DNA from: Quisquiliibacterium sp.
GTDB taxonomy: Bacteria; Pseudomonadota; Gammaproteobacteria; Burkholderiales; Burkholderiaceae_E
Assembly: GCA_023257915.1 (NCBI GenBank)
Contig: JALRBB010000041.1
Location: 1-6,915, forward strand
Length of the DNA stretch: 6,915 nt
Direction: 5' to 3'
Of the stretch, positions 5,832 to 6,915 are shown one piece after another; position 1 is the first letter of the stretch; each line of letters starts with the position of its first letter. The notes beneath the pieces are model-generated. The model saw nothing but the letters and a program-made list of their open reading frames with translations, was not told the origin of the DNA and ran no database searches. A program made the translations under genes and the position numbers.

Positions 5832-6915
5832 ATGTCCGAACAGAATTACGATTCCTCCTCGATCCAGATCCTCGAAGGCCTGGAGGCGGTGCGCAAGCGC
5901 CCCGGCATGTACATCGGGGACACCTCCGATGGCACCGGCCTGCATCACCTGGTCTTTGAGGTCGTCGACAACGCGATCGATGAGGCGTTGGCCGGACACT
6001 GCGACGAGATCGTCGTCACCATTCACACCGACAACTCCATCTCGGTCACTGACAATGGTCGCGGCATCCCCACTGGCATCAAGTGGGACGACAAGCACGA
6101 GCCCAAGCGCAGCGCGGCAGAGATCGTGATGACCGAACTGCACGCGGGTGGCAAGTTCGACCAGAACAGCTACAAGGTGTCCGGCGGCCTGCATGGCGTC
6201 GGCGTGTCCTGTGTCTGTGCGCTGTCCAAGTGGTTACGCTTGGTGATCAAGCGTGACGGCAAGCTGCATTTCATCGAGTTCCAGCGCGGCGTACCTCAGG
6301 ATCGCGATCTCGTCGAACTCGAGATTCCGCAGGGCGTCCCGGCAAATGGTCATTCGCCGGGCGACAAGGTTGCCTGCTCGCCGCTCCGGGTCACCGGCAC
6401 CACCGAAAAGCGTGGCACCGAGGTGCACTTCCTGGCCGATGAGACCATTTTCGGCAACGTGGAATATCACTACGACGTGCTCGCCAAGCGACTGCGCGAG
6501 CTTTCGTTCCTGAACAACGGCGTGCGCATCAAGCTGGTCGATCAGCGCCAGGGCAAGGAAGACGATTTCGCGTTCGCCGGGGGTGTCAAGGGCTTCGTCG
6601 AATACATCAACCGCACGAAAACGGCGCTTCACCTGAATGTGTTCCATGCGATCGGCAGCAAGGACACCGACGCCGGTCTGCAGATCAGCGTCGATGTCGC
6701 GATGCAGTGGAACGACGGTTACAACGAGCAGGTGCTGTGCTTCACGAACAACATTCCGCAGCGTGATGGCGGCACGCATCTGACCGCGTTACGCAATGCG
6801 ATGACGCGGATCATCAAAAAATATATCGACGAAAACGAGATCGCCAAGAAGGCCAAGGTCGAGATCACCGGTGACGACATGCGCGAGGGCTTGGCCTGCG
6901 TGCTCAGCGTCAAGG
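5832..6915 (+). CDS. gyrB: DNA gyrase subunit B (partial, C-terminus outside window)
   Basis: GyrB supplies the ATPase of DNA gyrase, which introduces negative supercoils ahead of and behind the replication fork. The 361 codons present cover the GHKL ATPase domain and most of the transducer; the TOPRIM and tail regions lie beyond the window. Visible motifs are [13 protein letters not shown] (17-29), the ATP-binding [12 protein letters not shown] (Glu43, Asn47, Asp50), DNGRGIP (74-80), the lid [10 protein letters not shown] (117-126) and RGTEVHF (194-200), then [16 protein letters not shown] and the [16 protein letters not shown] block. Two points differ from the usual sequence: Cys129 replaces the asparagine of the VNALS motif, and the segment between the lid and RGTEVHF is about 26 residues longer than in E. 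coli, from memory (residues about 157-183). The gene follows dnaN directly without recF, as in other betaproteobacteria. Confidence 0.97.
   Translation, partial: MSEQNYDSSSIQILEGLEAVRKRPGMYIGDTSDGTGLHHLVFEVVDNAIDEALAGHCDEIVVTIHTDNSISVTDNGRGIPTGIKWDDKHEPKRSAAEIVMTELHAGGKFDQNSYKVSGGLHGVGVSCVCALSKWLRLVIKRDGKLHFIEFQRGVPQDRDLVELEIPQGVPANGHSPGDKVACSPLRVTGTTEKRGTEVHFLADETIFGNVEYHYDVLAKRLRELSFLNNGVRIKLVDQRQGKEDDFAFAGGVKGFVEYINRTKTALHLNVFHAIGSKDTDAGLQISVDVAMQWNDGYNEQVLCFTNNIPQRDGGTHLTALRNAMTRIIKKYIDENEIAKKAKVEITGDDMREGLACVLSVK

Noticed and set aside
4721..5833. A 370-codon open frame on the minus strand covering nearly all of dnaN.
   Set aside because: It is antisense to a well-recognised gene in a GC-rich genome, where third-position bias keeps the opposite frame free of stops. 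The product has no domain I recognise and no ribosome binding site.

Overview
The window is the chromosomal replication-origin neighbourhood of a GC-rich betaproteobacterium, most likely in the Burkholderiales. This rests on the gene order yidC-yidD-rnpA-rpmH facing left and dnaA-dnaN-gyrB facing right, on the absence of recF between dnaN and gyrB, and on the protein sequences. For example, the 44-residue L34 and the YidC membrane segment look betaproteobacterial. I cannot name a genus from the sequence alone.

Left arm (minus strand, positions 1-2725): rpmH (ribosomal protein L34) reads away from the origin from a good sigma-70 promoter. A 253-bp stretch without a convincing gene follows, then rnpA (RNase P protein). 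rnpA overlaps yidD by 4 bases, and yidD is followed 6 bases later by yidC, which leaves the window at position 1 without its C-terminal part. RnpA has a long internal insertion and YidD a long low-complexity tail.

Centre (2726-2956): the divergent rpmH/dnaA control region. It carries two 8-of-9 DnaA boxes, a candidate dnaA -10 element and a small leader hairpin.

Right arm (plus strand, 2957-6915): dnaA is complete and canonical. The 276-bp dnaA-dnaN gap carries five DnaA-box-like sites. The two on the left are on the minus strand and the three on the right are on the plus strand, which is an origin-like arrangement. Next come dnaN (sliding clamp) and, 19 bp later, gyrB, which runs off the right end after 361 codons.

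The genes form the usual functional set. DnaA starts replication at the boxes, DnaN clamps the polymerase, and gyrase relieves supercoiling. The left-hand genes serve ribosome assembly, tRNA processing and membrane protein insertion.

The one clearly abnormal point is a TAA stop in frame at codon 156 of dnaN, where the family has a tyrosine in the motif RYYLNG. The rest of the clamp continues in the same frame and looks intact. dnaN is essential, so a sequencing or assembly error or a very recent mutation is more likely than a real loss. Both that and any biological explanation need read-level evidence. Otherwise this is an ordinary, highly conserved housekeeping locus, and I see no undescribed system, mobile element, CRISPR array, tRNA or rRNA.
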